Shown here: positions 27,023-42,975 of the stretch, in pieces
How positions within the stretch are numbered: the stretch's first letter is position 1
Layout: each line of letters opens with the position of its first letter
Assembly (NCBI RefSeq): GCF_029964055.1
Contig: NZ_CP124836.1
Span: forward strand, 992,001-1,056,000
DNA: 64,000 bases
Direction: 5' to 3'
Source of the DNA: Arthrobacter sp. EM1
GTDB taxonomy: Bacteria > Actinomycetota > Actinomycetes > Actinomycetales > Micrococcaceae
Made by a program: the position numbers and the translations under genes
The notes under the pieces: model-generated
Told to the model about the DNA's origin: nothing
The model's input: only the letters and a program-made list of their open reading frames with translations
The model's database searches: none

Positions 27023-30000
27023 CTACTTCGGCTTGGGGGCAGCCACTGCCGGCCCGCCCCACGGGCTCACCGGGTTGCCCATCCAGTACGTCGCGGCAGG
27101 GACAGTTTCACCCCGCATCACAAGGGATGCCGGGCCTACGGTGCCACCTTTGCCGATCCGGGCCTGCGGGAGGATGACTCCGTGCGGGCCCATTGTTGCC
27201 CCGTCATCGAGCGTAACAGTGTCAATGCTCATCACACGGTCATGGAACAGATGGGTCTGGACCACACAACCCCGGTTAACCGTGGTGTTCCGGCCCAGGG
27301 TCACCAGGTCCGCCTCGGGCAGCCAGTAGCTTTCGCACCAGGTGCCCGCGCCGATCCTGGCGCCGAGGGCCCGGAGCCACCAGACCAGGGCCGGGGTCCC
27401 GGTGGCCGCCCGGGCGAACCAAGGGGCGCTGACCATTTCAATGAACGTGTCCACCACCTCGTTGCGCCAGATGAAGGAACTCCACAACGGGTGCTCACCG
27501 GGTTTGATGCGCCCTACCAGCAACCATTTCGCCACCACAGCACTGCCCGCCGCCACCGCTCCGGCGATGAGAATCACCACGCCGCCCAGGAGCGCCGCGA
27601 TGCCGTAATTCGTGGCGGAGGCAAGCCAGTCGAAGGCGAGGAAAACGCCGGCCGCGATTGCGACGGTCACCACGACGGGAACAAAACGGCACAGTTCCCA
27701 GAGCGACCGGGCGACCTTGAGCCTGAGCGGCGGCTGGTACGTCCGGGTGTCATCGGAGGCGATGGCGGTGCGACGGAGCCGCACCGGCGGACTGCCCAGC
27801 CAGGAGGTGCCGGCCTTGGCTTTGGCGGGGGTCGCTGACAGCACGGCAACCAGGGAGTTCTTGGGCACATTGCGGCCGGCCGCCGTCATCCCGGAATTGC
27901 CCAGGAAGGAGCGTTTGCCGATCTTCGCGGGCGCGATCCGCAACCAGCCGCCGTCGAGTTCGTACGAGGCCACCATCGTGTCGTCGGCCAGGAAGGCTCC
28001 CTCGCCCACAGTGGTCATCTTCGGGATCAACAGCACCGTCGAAGCCTCCACGTTCTTGCCGATCTTCGCGCCAAGCAGGCGCAGCCAGACCGGAGTGAAG
28101 AGGCTCGCATAGATCGGGAAGAGCACGTCCCGGGCCAGGTCCAGGACCCGCTCGGTAGCCCAGACCTGCCAGCCGATTCTGCTGCGCACCCGGTAATATC
28201 CTTCGGCCAGGCCCAGGCTGAGGAGCCGGGTGGTCAGCAGGATCAGCAGCAGGTTGGACAGGAACCAGACGAGGGCCGCCGGCGCAATGGCCAGCAGCAG
28301 CTGCGGAACCGCTGCCGTCAACGAAGCGCCGCCTCGAATGAAGGCATAAACCACTAAGGCCGCGGCAGCAGCGGAGATCACGGGAATCAGGGCCAGTACG
28401 GCGGACGCTGTGGCGAAGCCGACAAACCAGAGCCTGCCGATTATGGGGTGCTCGGCGGGAGCCTCCGGCCAGGAGGGTTTGGCTTTGCCCCGCCGCTCCG
28501 CGGGTGAGCCGGCGACCAACTGCCCGGACTTCACCTTGCCCAGCACGGCCGATCCGGGCTCCACCCGGGCTCCGGCACCGATCGAGGCACCGGGCATAAG
28601 GGTACTGCGTGCACCGACAGTTGCGCCGGGCCCGATATGGATGGCGCCGATATGGACTACGTCGCCGTCAATCCACCAGCCGGACAGATCGACCTCAGGT
28701 TCGACGTTGCAACCGGTGCCCAGCGAGAGCATTCCCGTGACCGGAGGCAGCGAGTGCAACTGGACATTGTTGCCGATTTTCGCCCCGAGGGCGCGTGCGT
28801 AATAGGGCACCCACGGGGCACTGGCGAGGCTGACGGCGCCTGCGAGGTCCTGGATCTGCTCGGCCAGCCACAGGCGCAGGTGCACCCGGCCGGAGCGGGG
28901 GTAGACTCCCGGCACTACCTTGCGCAGCAGCAGGCGCGCTGCCGCGACGGAGATCAGCATCCGGCCGGCCGGACTGACAAAAACGAGCCAGGAGGCTCCC
29001 ACCCACCACCAGGAAACCGTGGGCGCCGCAGTGAAGCCGGCGAGCCAGGAGAGCAGATTGTTCGCCGCCATCACATAAGTCAGCCAGCGCATGCCGACCA
29101 GGAGGTGCAGCGGAACCCCCATCAGTGTCTGGAAAACCTGCGACTTGCGGGCCGTGCGCCGGACCGTGCGTTCCGGGGCCGGTCCTGCCCCGCCCTCGGG
29201 CAGCGACAGGCGTGCAGTATCGATGAGAGCCCCGATCCGGGGCGTGGCATAGATGTCGGCCACCGTGATCGTTGGATAGCGCACGCGCAGGGCCGAGACA
29301 AGCTGCGCGGCAGCGAGGGACCCGCCGCCGTAGGCGAAGAAGTCGGCGTCCAGGCCGGACACGGCGCTGCCCAGGACGGAACTCCACTGCTCCACGATCC
29401 AGCCGGCATCATCGGGCAGGTTCAGCGGGGCCGCGGCGGCGTCGGCGGCGCCGGCCCCCACCAGCGGCCACGGAAGCGCGTGCCGGTCCACCTTGCCGCT
29501 GGTCTTGGTGGGCAGCGAATCGACAACTGTCAGCAGCGGAATCAAGGGGGCCGGCAGGCTCTTGCCGAGGAGCTCACGTGCGGCGGTGAGATCGAGGTCG
29601 CGCCCGCCGGCCGGGGCCAGGTACCCCACTAGGATCTGGTTTCCAGCCGCCGTCGTCTGCACCGTCGCGGCCGCACCTGCGACGTCCGGCAACGCCTGCA
29701 GGGCGGAGTCGATCTCGCCCAGTTCGATCCGGCGCCCGCCTAGCTTGACCTGTTCGTCGGCGCGGCCCTGAAAGATCAGCCCCTCCGCTTCGTACCTGAC
29801 CAGGTCGCCCGAGCGGTAGGCCCGCGTCCAGCCCAGCGAAGGCATCGGGGCAAATTTCTCAGCGTCCTTGGCCGGGTCAAGGTAACGGGCCAGGCCGACG
29901 CCGCCAATGATTAGTTCGCCAACCTCGCCTTCACCCACCGGCCGGGCTTCAGCGTCGACGACGGCGAGGTCCCACCCGTCCAGCGGCAAGCCGATCCGGA

Positions 30001-30994
30001 TTGGGCCGGGCCCGCCCAATCGAGCGGCGCAGGCGACAACGGTGGCCTCGGTGGGGCCGTAGGTGTTCCAGACTTCGCGGCCTTCGACGGCGAGCCTCTC
30101 GGTCAGTTCCGGCGGGCACGCTTCGCCGCCGAAGATCAGCAGCCGGACGCTCTCCATGGACTCCACCGGCCAGAGCGCGGCCAGTGTAGGTACTGTGGAA
30201 ACGACAGTGATGCCGTGGCTGATCAGCCACGGGCCGAGGTCCATCCCGGTCCGGACCAACGCCCGGGGCGCCGGGACGAGGCAGGCGCCGTGCCGCCAGG
30301 CTAGCCACATTTCCTCGCAGGAGGCGTCGAAAGCCACGGACAGGCCGGCAAGGACGCGGTCCTGGGGGCCAATCGGATCGTCCTGCAAAAAGATCCGCGC
30401 CTCGGCGTCGACGAATGCCGCGGCGGAACGATGCTGCACGCCGACGCCTTTCGGCGTTCCGGTGGACCCCGAGGTGAAGATGACCCAGGCGTCGTCGTCC
30501 GGCGCGGGAGGCCGGGGAGCCGGAAACGGCCGGGGCAGCTGGCGTGCCGTCACTATCTCGCCGGCACCGCGAAGCGTCCCGGCGATCCGTGCTTCGCCGA
30601 ACACCAGCCTGGCCCGCTCTTCCGGGTCGTCCGCGTCCACCGGAACATACGCCGCCCCGACCATCATGATGGCCAGGATTGAGACATACAGCAGGTTGGT
30701 ACCGGAGGGAATCCGGACACCGATCCTGTCCCCGGCACCCAGCCCTGCGGCGTGCAGCTCCCTTGCCCGGGCCCGGACTGCCGCCATAAGCTGCGCATAA
30801 CTGAGCGACTCGTGACCGTCATCGAGCGCGGAGGCGTCCGGAAAGCGTTTGGCCGTGTCCTGCAGGATGTCAACGAGCGTCCGCTCCGGCGGAGTGGCGG
30901 GGGACCCTGCAAGCTGGGCCGGGAAGACCGTGTTTAGGGTGGCGGCATCCTGCGGGAGCACGGTGCTTGTGGGTTGCTGCTGTTGCTCAGTCAC
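27023..30994 (-). CDS. Pls/PosA-like one-module peptide synthetase with membrane-embedded C domains
   Basis: The 1323-residue protein has an adenylation domain (about 40-510: FTSGSTGTPKG at 173-183, NTYGPTEAT at 310-318), a carrier domain (about 525-595, phosphopantetheine serine S559 in GGGSL) and no classical condensation domain. Three repeats follow, each made of membrane helices (about 625-690, 855-925, 1100-1160) and a left-handed hexapeptide helix (about 735-830, 973-1070, 1208-1308). This is the layout and nearly the length of epsilon-poly-lysine synthetase Pls (about 1319 residues), where three tandem C domains link monomers into a homopolymer. The substrate-facing residues read by eye as D-A-E-S-I-G-T-V-V; the Glu suggests a basic amino acid. 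Product unknown. GTG start at 30994. Confidence 0.87.
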   Translation of the reverse strand: MTEQQQQPTSTVLPQDAATLNTVFPAQLAGSPATPPERTLVDILQDTAKRFPDASALDDGHESLSYAQLMAAVRARARELHAAGLGAGDRIGVRIPSGTNLLYVSILAIMMVGAAYVPVDADDPEERARLVFGEARIAGTLRGAGEIVTARQLPRPFPAPRPPAPDDDAWVIFTSGSTGTPKGVGVQHRSAAAFVDAEARIFLQDDPIGPQDRVLAGLSVAFDASCEEMWLAWRHGACLVPAPRALVRTGMDLGPWLISHGITVVSTVPTLAALWPVESMESVRLLIFGGEACPPELTERLAVEGREVWNTYGPTEATVVACAARLGGPGPIRIGLPLDGWDLAVVDAEARPVGEGEVGELIIGGVGLARYLDPAKDAEKFAPMPSLGWTRAYRSGDLVRYEAEGLIFQGRADEQVKLGGRRIELGEIDSALQALPDVAGAAATVQTTAAGNQILVGYLAPAGGRDLDLTAARELLGKSLPAPLIPLLTVVDSLPTKTSGKVDRHALPWPLVGAGAADAAAAPLNLPDDAGWIVEQWSSVLGSAVSGLDADFFAYGGGSLAAAQLVSALRVRYPTITVADIYATPRIGALIDTARLSLPEGGAGPAPERTVRRTARKSQVFQTLMGVPLHLLVGMRWLTYVMAANNLLSWLAGFTAAPTVSWWWVGASWLVFVSPAGRMLISVAAARLLLRKVVPGVYPRSGRVHLRLWLAEQIQDLAGAVSLASAPWVPYYARALGAKIGNNVQLHSLPPVTGMLSLGTGCNVEPEVDLSGWWIDGDVVHIGAIHIGPGATVGARSTLMPGASIGAGARVEPGSAVLGKVKSGQLVAGSPAERRGKAKPSWPEAPAEHPIIGRLWFVGFATASAVLALIPVISAAAAALVVYAFIRGGASLTAAVPQLLLAIAPAALVWFLSNLLLILLTTRLLSLGLAEGYYRVRSRIGWQVWATERVLDLARDVLFPIYASLFTPVWLRLLGAKIGKNVEASTVLLIPKMTTVGEGAFLADDTMVASYELDGGWLRIAPAKIGKRSFLGNSGMTAAGRNVPKNSLVAVLSATPAKAKAGTSWLGSPPVRLRRTAIASDDTRTYQPPLRLKVARSLWELCRFVPVVVTVAIAAGVFLAFDWLASATNYGIAALLGGVVILIAGAVAAGSAVVAKWLLVGRIKPGEHPLWSSFIWRNEVVDTFIEMVSAPWFARAATGTPALVWWLRALGARIGAGTWCESYWLPEADLVTLGRNTTVNRGCVVQTHLFHDRVMSIDTVTLDDGATMGPHGVILPQARIGKGGTVGPASLVMRGETVPAATYWMGNPVSPWGGPAVAAPKPK

Positions 30995-31117
30995 GGGGGC
31001 ATCGTCTCTGACCTAGGTAAATGGAAGGTGTCCGGCGTCGCTTTGTGTTAATGATCCGCCTCAAGCCGGATGTGCGCACGCTGGTCCCGGATAACGGCGG
31101 ACCCTGGCGGTCCTGGT

Positions 31118-32080
31118 TTAGGGGACCAGGATGACCTTGCCCGTGGTGCGGCGCTGCTCCAGGTCTTCGTGTGCCCGGGCGGCTTCCGCGAGATCATAGC
31201 GGGCGCCAATCCGGACCTTGAGGCTTCCGTCAGCCACCGCGGCGAAAAGCTCGTCCGAGCGCCAGCGGCGTTCCCGGGCATCACGCAGGAAATGTGCAAT
31301 CGTCGGGCGGGTCAGGTACAAGGATCCGCCGGCGTTGAGCCGCTGCGGATCGAACGGCGGCACAGGCCCGGACGCGGCGCCAAAGAGCACCAGTGTGCCG
31401 CGGATACGCAGGGCGGACAGGGAACCGTCGAAGGTGTCCTTCCCGACGCCGTCGTAGACCACGTCCGCGCCGGTCCCGTCGGTCAGTTCGCGGACCTTTG
31501 CCGCGAAGCCGTCGTAGCGCAGCACGTGGTCGGCTCCGGCGCCGCGGGCCAGTTGTTCCTTTTCATCCGTGGACACGGTGGTGATAACGCGTGCGCCCTT
31601 GGCCTTGAGCAGCTGGATCAGCAGCAGCCCGACGCCGCCCGCTCCGGCGTGCAGCAGGACGGTGTGGCCCGGCTCCACCGTGAAGGAGGAATTGATCAGG
31701 TAGTGCGCGGTGATGCCCTGCAGGGGAAGGGCGGCTGCGGTGAAATCGTCCACGCCGCGGGGGACCGGCAGGGCTTTGTCCTCATCGACAAGTGCGTAGC
31801 CGGCGTAGCAGTTGATGCCTTCCGCCGTCGCCACCCGGTCGCCGGGGGAGAACCCGGTGACGCCGTCGCCGAGATCCGCCACGGTGCCGGCGGCCTCGGA
31901 GCCGGGGGTGAAGGGGTAGTCCACCTGATAGCTGCCGCTGCGCTTGTAGGTGTCGATGAAGTTGACGCCGGCGGCGGCGACCTTGATCAGCAGCTGGCCG
32001 GGGCCCGGCGTCGGGCGCTCCACCCCGGTCAGCGTGAGGACACCGGGACCCCCGGCCTCGCGGGCGACGATTGCGTGCAT
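31118..32080 (-). CDS. Zinc-independent quinone oxidoreductase (MDR family)
   Basis: A 320-residue medium-chain reductase of the NADPH:quinone reductase type. The GroES-like domain (about 1-120) is followed by a Rossmann domain with AGAGGVGLLLIQLLKAKGA. The structural zinc cysteines of alcohol dehydrogenases are absent, as expected for QOR. It likely reduces quinones or enones with NADPH; the natural substrate is unknown. I chose ATG 32080, with AAGGAG 7 nt upstream, because earlier in-frame codons give a non-homologous basic lead. Confidence 0.88.
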   Translation of the reverse strand: MHAIVAREAGGPGVLTLTGVERPTPGPGQLLIKVAAAGVNFIDTYKRSGSYQVDYPFTPGSEAAGTVADLGDGVTGFSPGDRVATAEGINCYAGYALVDEDKALPVPRGVDDFTAAALPLQGITAHYLINSSFTVEPGHTVLLHAGAGGVGLLLIQLLKAKGARVITTVSTDEKEQLARGAGADHVLRYDGFAAKVRELTDGTGADVVYDGVGKDTFDGSLSALRIRGTLVLFGAASGPVPPFDPQRLNAGGSLYLTRPTIAHFLRDARERRWRSDELFAAVADGSLKVRIGARYDLAEAARAHEDLEQRRTTGKVILVP

Positions 32081-32204
32081 TAGCTGTCTCCTTGCTTGAG
32101 CTGAAGTTCCTGGGCTGCAAACCGGCCCGCATCGGCCGGCTGGGTTTCCGCGGCCCGATCTCCGGCTCCGCTTCTGCACCATCCTAGGGACAGCGACAGC
32201 AACG

Positions 32205-32239
32205 CCGAAGTGGCGGCCGGTATTCGGCCGCCACTTCGG
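32205..32239 (-). terminator. Perfect 15-bp hairpin terminator
   Basis: CCGAAGTGGCGGCCG pairs without mismatch with its complement across a 5-nt GTATT loop. It lies 61 nt past the desaturase stop and before the quinone reductase gene. No U-tract follows. Confidence 0.75.
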
Positions 32240-32299
32240 GTCACACTGACGGGCCGGGGCTGCCGGCTTGCCCTTCGCGCAGCGGAGCCCGGCCGCGGC

Positions 32300-33391
32300 T
32301 TAGAAGCGTCGGGTCACGGTCGCCATCGGGCACTCGAAGTGGCGTCCGGCGGAGAGACCGACCTCGTTGAGGTAGCGCACGATGATGCCGTAGGACTGCA
32401 GCAGGGTGGTTTCCGTGTAGGGAACCTGGTGCTTCGCGCAGAATTCGCGGACGATCACGGCGGCCTTGTCGAGCTGCGGCCGGGCCATATCCGGGAAGAG
32501 GTGGTGTTCGGCCTGGCGGTTGAGGCCGCCCAGCAGGATGTCCATCCAGGGGCCACCGGAAATATTCCGTGACGTCAGGACCTGCCGGCTGAAGAAGTCA
32601 ACGCGGCTGTCCGCCGGCAGAACCGGCATGCCCTTGTGGTTAGGGGCGAACGAGGCGCCCATGTAGAACCCGAAGACGGCCAGCTGGACCCCGATGAACG
32701 CAAGGGCAACGCCCCACGGCAGGAACGTGAAGGCCAATACCGGGAGCAGGCTGAGCCGGACCAGGAGAATCGGGATTTCCACCCAGCGGTGTGTGACTTT
32801 GGCGCGCTGGAAGATGAACTTGATTGAATCGATCTGGAGGCCCAGGCCGACGAGGAACAGCAGCGGGAAAAAGAGCCAGCCCTGTTTGCGGGTGAGGAAG
32901 GAGAACCGTCCCTGCCGGGTAGCGGCAGCCTCCGGGAAGAAGGCGATGGCGCCGGTGGCGATGTCCGGGTCTTTGGAAATGACGTTCGGGTGGTTGTGGT
33001 GCGCGCCGTGCTTCTGCTCCCACCAGGAGTAGCTGATGCCGGCGACCGAGGTGGCAAGGAGCCGGGCGGCCCAGTCGTTGGCGCGGCGGGAGGCGAAGAT
33101 CTGGCGGTGTCCGGCCTCGTGGGCCAGGAAACTCAGCTGGGTGCAGAGGATGCCCAGCGCCGCGGCGATAAGGAGTTGGAACCAGCTGTCACCGATCAGC
33201 GCAAAGCCGAACCAGGTGGCGGTCATCAGAAGGACCAGGACGGAGAAGACCGTGACGTAGAAGCCGACGCGGCGTTCGAGGAGGCCGGCGGACTTGACGG
33301 TCTTGAGGAGTTCCGAGTAGCTCAGGACAACGGCGTTGGGCTGGCGGAGGCGAGATTTGGGTCGCTCCGGCGTAGCAGTGGTGGGGGTCAT
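32300..33391 (-). CDS. Membrane fatty acid desaturase, DesA3-like
   Basis: A 363-residue di-iron desaturase. The three histidine boxes are HEAGH (91-95), HGAHHNHP (128-135) and QAEHH near residue 296. Four hydrophobic stretches surround them. This form is close to the acyl-CoA delta-9 desaturases of actinobacteria and acts in membrane lipid unsaturation; regiospecificity is inferred. The ATG at 33391 has GAGG upstream. An 11-bp inverted repeat GTAACTGTTAC (33406-33416) lies in its promoter and could be an operator. Confidence 0.9.
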   Translation of the reverse strand: MTPTTATPERPKSRLRQPNAVVLSYSELLKTVKSAGLLERRVGFYVTVFSVLVLLMTATWFGFALIGDSWFQLLIAAALGILCTQLSFLAHEAGHRQIFASRRANDWAARLLATSVAGISYSWWEQKHGAHHNHPNVISKDPDIATGAIAFFPEAAATRQGRFSFLTRKQGWLFFPLLFLVGLGLQIDSIKFIFQRAKVTHRWVEIPILLVRLSLLPVLAFTFLPWGVALAFIGVQLAVFGFYMGASFAPNHKGMPVLPADSRVDFFSRQVLTSRNISGGPWMDILLGGLNRQAEHHLFPDMARPQLDKAAVIVREFCAKHQVPYTETTLLQSYGIIVRYLNEVGLSAGRHFECPMATVTRRF

Positions 33392-33562
33392 GGAGCTCGC
33401 GCCTCGTAACTGTTACGGGCAACGCTGCATCCGACATTCGGATTGCACGGTCTGGATCACCCACGACCAAGCATACGCCCCCGGGCCATCGGGACCCCTC
33501 CCGCGGTGCAGCCCAGGTGCACTCCGCGGCCGGGTGACCATGGCCGGGCGCGGCTCAGCTGA

Positions 33563-35805
<2,243 letters not shown>

Positions 35806-35814
35806 GGGATGCCG

Positions 35815-36767
35815 ATGAACGCCCAGACCCGCGAGACCACGTCCATGTCCGATGCCCAGGGCAAGGCCGGCACCCTGATCGAGGCCTTGCCCTGGATCCA
35901 GCGCTTTGCCGGCACCACGATGGTGATCAAATACGGCGGCAACGCCATGGTTAACGATGAGCTGCGCCGCGCCTTTGCCGAGGACGTCGTTTTCCTGCAC
36001 CACGTCGGGATCCACCCGGTCGTGGTGCACGGCGGCGGCCCGCAGATCAACGCCATGCTCAGCCGGCTCGGGATCGAATCCGAGTTTAAGGGCGGGCTGC
36101 GGGTCACCACGCCGGAGGCCATGGACGTGGTCCGTATGGTCCTCACCGGCCAGGTGGGCCGCGAACTCGTGGGCCTGATCAACTCACACGGCCCCTACGC
36201 CGTTGGTATGTCCGGTGAGGACGGCGGGCTGCTCCGGGCCGTCCGGACCGGCACCGTGGTGGACGGCGAGGAGGTGGATCTGGGCCTCGTCGGCGAAGTT
36301 GTCGGCGTAAACCCCGAGGGAATCCTGGATATCGTTGCGGCCGGCCGGATCCCGGTGATTTCGACAGTAGCGCCGGAAATATTCGCGGACGGCACCGGTG
36401 ACCGGGGAACCCACCAAGTGCAGACCACCGGCCAGGTGCTGAACGTCAACGCGGACACCGCCGCCGCGGCCTTGGCCGAGGCGCTCGGCGCCTCGAAGCT
36501 GGTTATCCTCACCGATGTTGAGGGTCTCTTCGCCAACTGGCCGGACCGCTCCTCGCTGATTTCCTCGCTTACCGCGTCGGAACTCCGCGAGCTGCTGCCG
36601 CGTCTGGAGTCAGGCATGATCCCGAAAATGGAGGCCTGCCTCAAAGCCGTTGAAGGCGGCGTCGAACGCGCACACATCGTGGACGGCAGGCTGGCGCATT
36701 CGATGCTGCTGGAGACCTTCACAACAGCGGGCATCGGCACACAGGTCGTCCCGGACGAGGAAAACAA

Positions 36768-36771
<4 letters not shown>
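35815..36771 (+). CDS. argB: N-acetylglutamate kinase
   Basis: ArgB phosphorylates N-acetylglutamate and is usually the step inhibited by arginine. The kinase signatures [20 protein letters not shown] and [16 protein letters not shown] are present. The 318-residue form has an extra N-terminal helix, which in arginine-sensitive hexameric enzymes makes the allosteric ring. I chose ATG 35815, with AGGGG about 6 nt upstream, over the ATG at 35809. The stop overlaps argD (ATGA). Confidence 0.96.
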
Positions 36772-39057
<2,286 letters not shown>

Positions 39058-39058
<1 letters not shown>

Positions 39059-39588
39059 TGTCCGTCCAGCCCGCTTCCCCGGGGGCCAGCCCGGCCACCA
39101 AGACGGCCCGGCAGGCACGGATCACCGCGATCCTCACGGGTGAGTCGGTCCGTTCACAGGCGGAGCTGGCGGCACTGCTCGCCGACGACGGCGTCCAGGT
39201 CACCCAGGCCACCCTCTCCCGGGACCTCGTGGAGCTCGGCGCGGTCCGGGTCCGCGGGAAGGAAGGTGTGCTCGTCTACGCGGTGCCGGGGGAGGGCGGG
39301 GAACGCGCGGCCAAAAGCGGTGTCAGCCAGGAAATCCTCGACGCGCGGCTGGCCCGGCTCTGCGCGGAACTGCTGGTCACCGCCGAAGCGTCCGCGAACA
39401 TTGTGGTGCTCCGAACGCCTCCCGGCGCGGCCAACTTCCTGGCGCTGGCGATCGACCACTCGGTGATGCCGTCCATCCTCGGCACCATCGCCGGGGACGA
39501 CACCGTGCTGTTGGTCACCCGCGACCCGGTCGGCGGCGCAGCCGTCGCGGCCCGCTTCCTGCGGCTCGCTGATGAAGCCGGCCAATAA
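39058..39588 (+). CDS. argR: Arginine repressor
   Basis: ArgR binds ARG boxes as a hexamer when arginine is present. The N-terminal winged helix (about residues 16-88) shows QAELAALLADDGVQVTQATLSRDL. The C-terminal oligomerisation domain ends with DDTVLLVTRDPVGG, which contains the arginine-binding aspartates. The protein has 176 residues. It is embedded between argF and argG, so it is likely autoregulated with the operon. The start is GTG 39058, in a TAGTG overlap. Confidence 0.95.
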
Positions 39589-39601
39589 ACTTCCACCAGA
39601 G

Positions 39602-39640
39602 AACTAAGAACCAAACAACTAAGAACCAAACAACTAAGGA
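39602..39640. repeat. 15-bp tandem repeat before argG
   Basis: Two exact copies of AACTAAGAACCAAAC (39602, 39617) are followed by a partial copy that runs into the argG ribosome site AAGGAG. The run fills the 61-nt argR-argG gap, the widest inside the arg operon. Confidence 0.75.
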
Positions 39641-39649
39641 GCAATTGAA

Positions 39650-42270
<2,621 letters not shown>

Positions 42271-42278
42271 CGACACAC

Positions 42279-42365
42279 GCTCCCTCACTTCCTGCAGTAT
42301 TTCCGCCGACGCTCCTGCACTGCCTGCAGGAGCGTCGGCGGATTTCCTGCCAAAAGTGAGGGAGC
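42279..42365. repeat. 87-nt palindromic element
   Basis: Two 41-nt arms (42279-42319, 42325-42365) flank a 5-nt CTGCC loop. The outer 12 positions (GCTCCCTCACTT) and the inner 18 positions pair perfectly, while the central 11 on each side do not. It may terminate the arg operon. The symmetric build also resembles a mobile palindromic repeat (REP/MITE-like). Confidence 0.8.
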
Positions 42366-42394
42366 GCTGTGCGTTTGCCGCCAAAACTCCCCGC

Positions 42395-42400
42395 TAGCAT
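42395..42400 (+). promoter_or_regulatory. -10 element for leaderless PNPOx gene
   Basis: TAGCAT ends 6 nt before the ATG at 42407. Confidence 0.55.
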
Positions 42401-42406
42401 TACGGC

Positions 42407-42937
42407 ATGAGCGAAACTTTCCGCCAGTTGCTGCGTGGCCTGCCCGATTTCCCCGATGTACTTCCGGAGTTCGACCCGGCACAAGCGCCCGCTGACCCCG
42501 CCGAGCTGTTCCGGCAGTGGTTCGATGAGGCGCTCTCAGCCGGTGTGCGGCAGCCCAACGCCTGCAGCCTGGCCACGGCGGACCGCCTTGGGCGTCCCTC
42601 CGCCCGGATGCTCATCCTGAAGGACATCGACGATGGCGGCTGGCACTTCGCCACGTCCCGTGCGTCGCGGAAAGGCCGGGAGCTTGCGGCCAACCCGGAG
42701 GCCGCGCTCAACTTCTTTTGGCAGCAGCAGGGCCGTCAGGTCCGGGTGGCCGGCGGTGTTGTTGAGTTGTCGGCGGAGGCCTCCGCCGCAGACTGGCACG
42801 CCCGGCCGGGGGCCGACGGCGGCGAGAACCCGGACTGGCAGCTCTATGCCCTCCGGCCCCGCGAAATCGAGTTCTGGCAGGCCCGGCACGACCGCCGGCA
42901 CATCCGCCACCGCTATGGCCCGGGGCCCTTCAGTTAA
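42407..42937 (+). CDS. Short PNPOx-like flavoprotein
   Basis: A 176-residue member of the pyridoxamine-phosphate oxidase family. The FMN-site segments ADRLGRPSARMLILKDID and TSRASRKGRELAANPEAA are present, as is REIEFWQARHDRRHIRHRY near the C-terminus. True PdxH proteins are 210-230 residues and end with a W...RL.P strand that is missing here; the N-terminal lead is short as well. It could be a minimal PdxH or a related flavin enzyme with another substrate. Confidence 0.78.
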   Translation: MSETFRQLLRGLPDFPDVLPEFDPAQAPADPAELFRQWFDEALSAGVRQPNACSLATADRLGRPSARMLILKDIDDGGWHFATSRASRKGRELAANPEAALNFFWQQQGRQVRVAGGVVELSAEASAADWHARPGADGGENPDWQLYALRPREIEFWQARHDRRHIRHRYGPGPFS

Positions 42938-42962
42938 TCCGGATTTATCCAGGGCGCTCGGT

Positions 42963-42968
42963 TAGGAT
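42963..42968 (+). promoter_or_regulatory. -10 element for leaderless mycothiol-type gene
   Basis: TAGGAT ends 7 nt before ATG 42976 and overlaps an alternative ATG at 42967, which it argues against. Confidence 0.5.
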
Positions 42969-42975
42969 GTTCGCC

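Noticed and set aside
27023..30994. A classical NRPS or siderophore cluster
   Set aside because: Only one adenylation and one carrier domain are present. There is no standard condensation or thioesterase domain and no transporter or tailoring genes adjacent.
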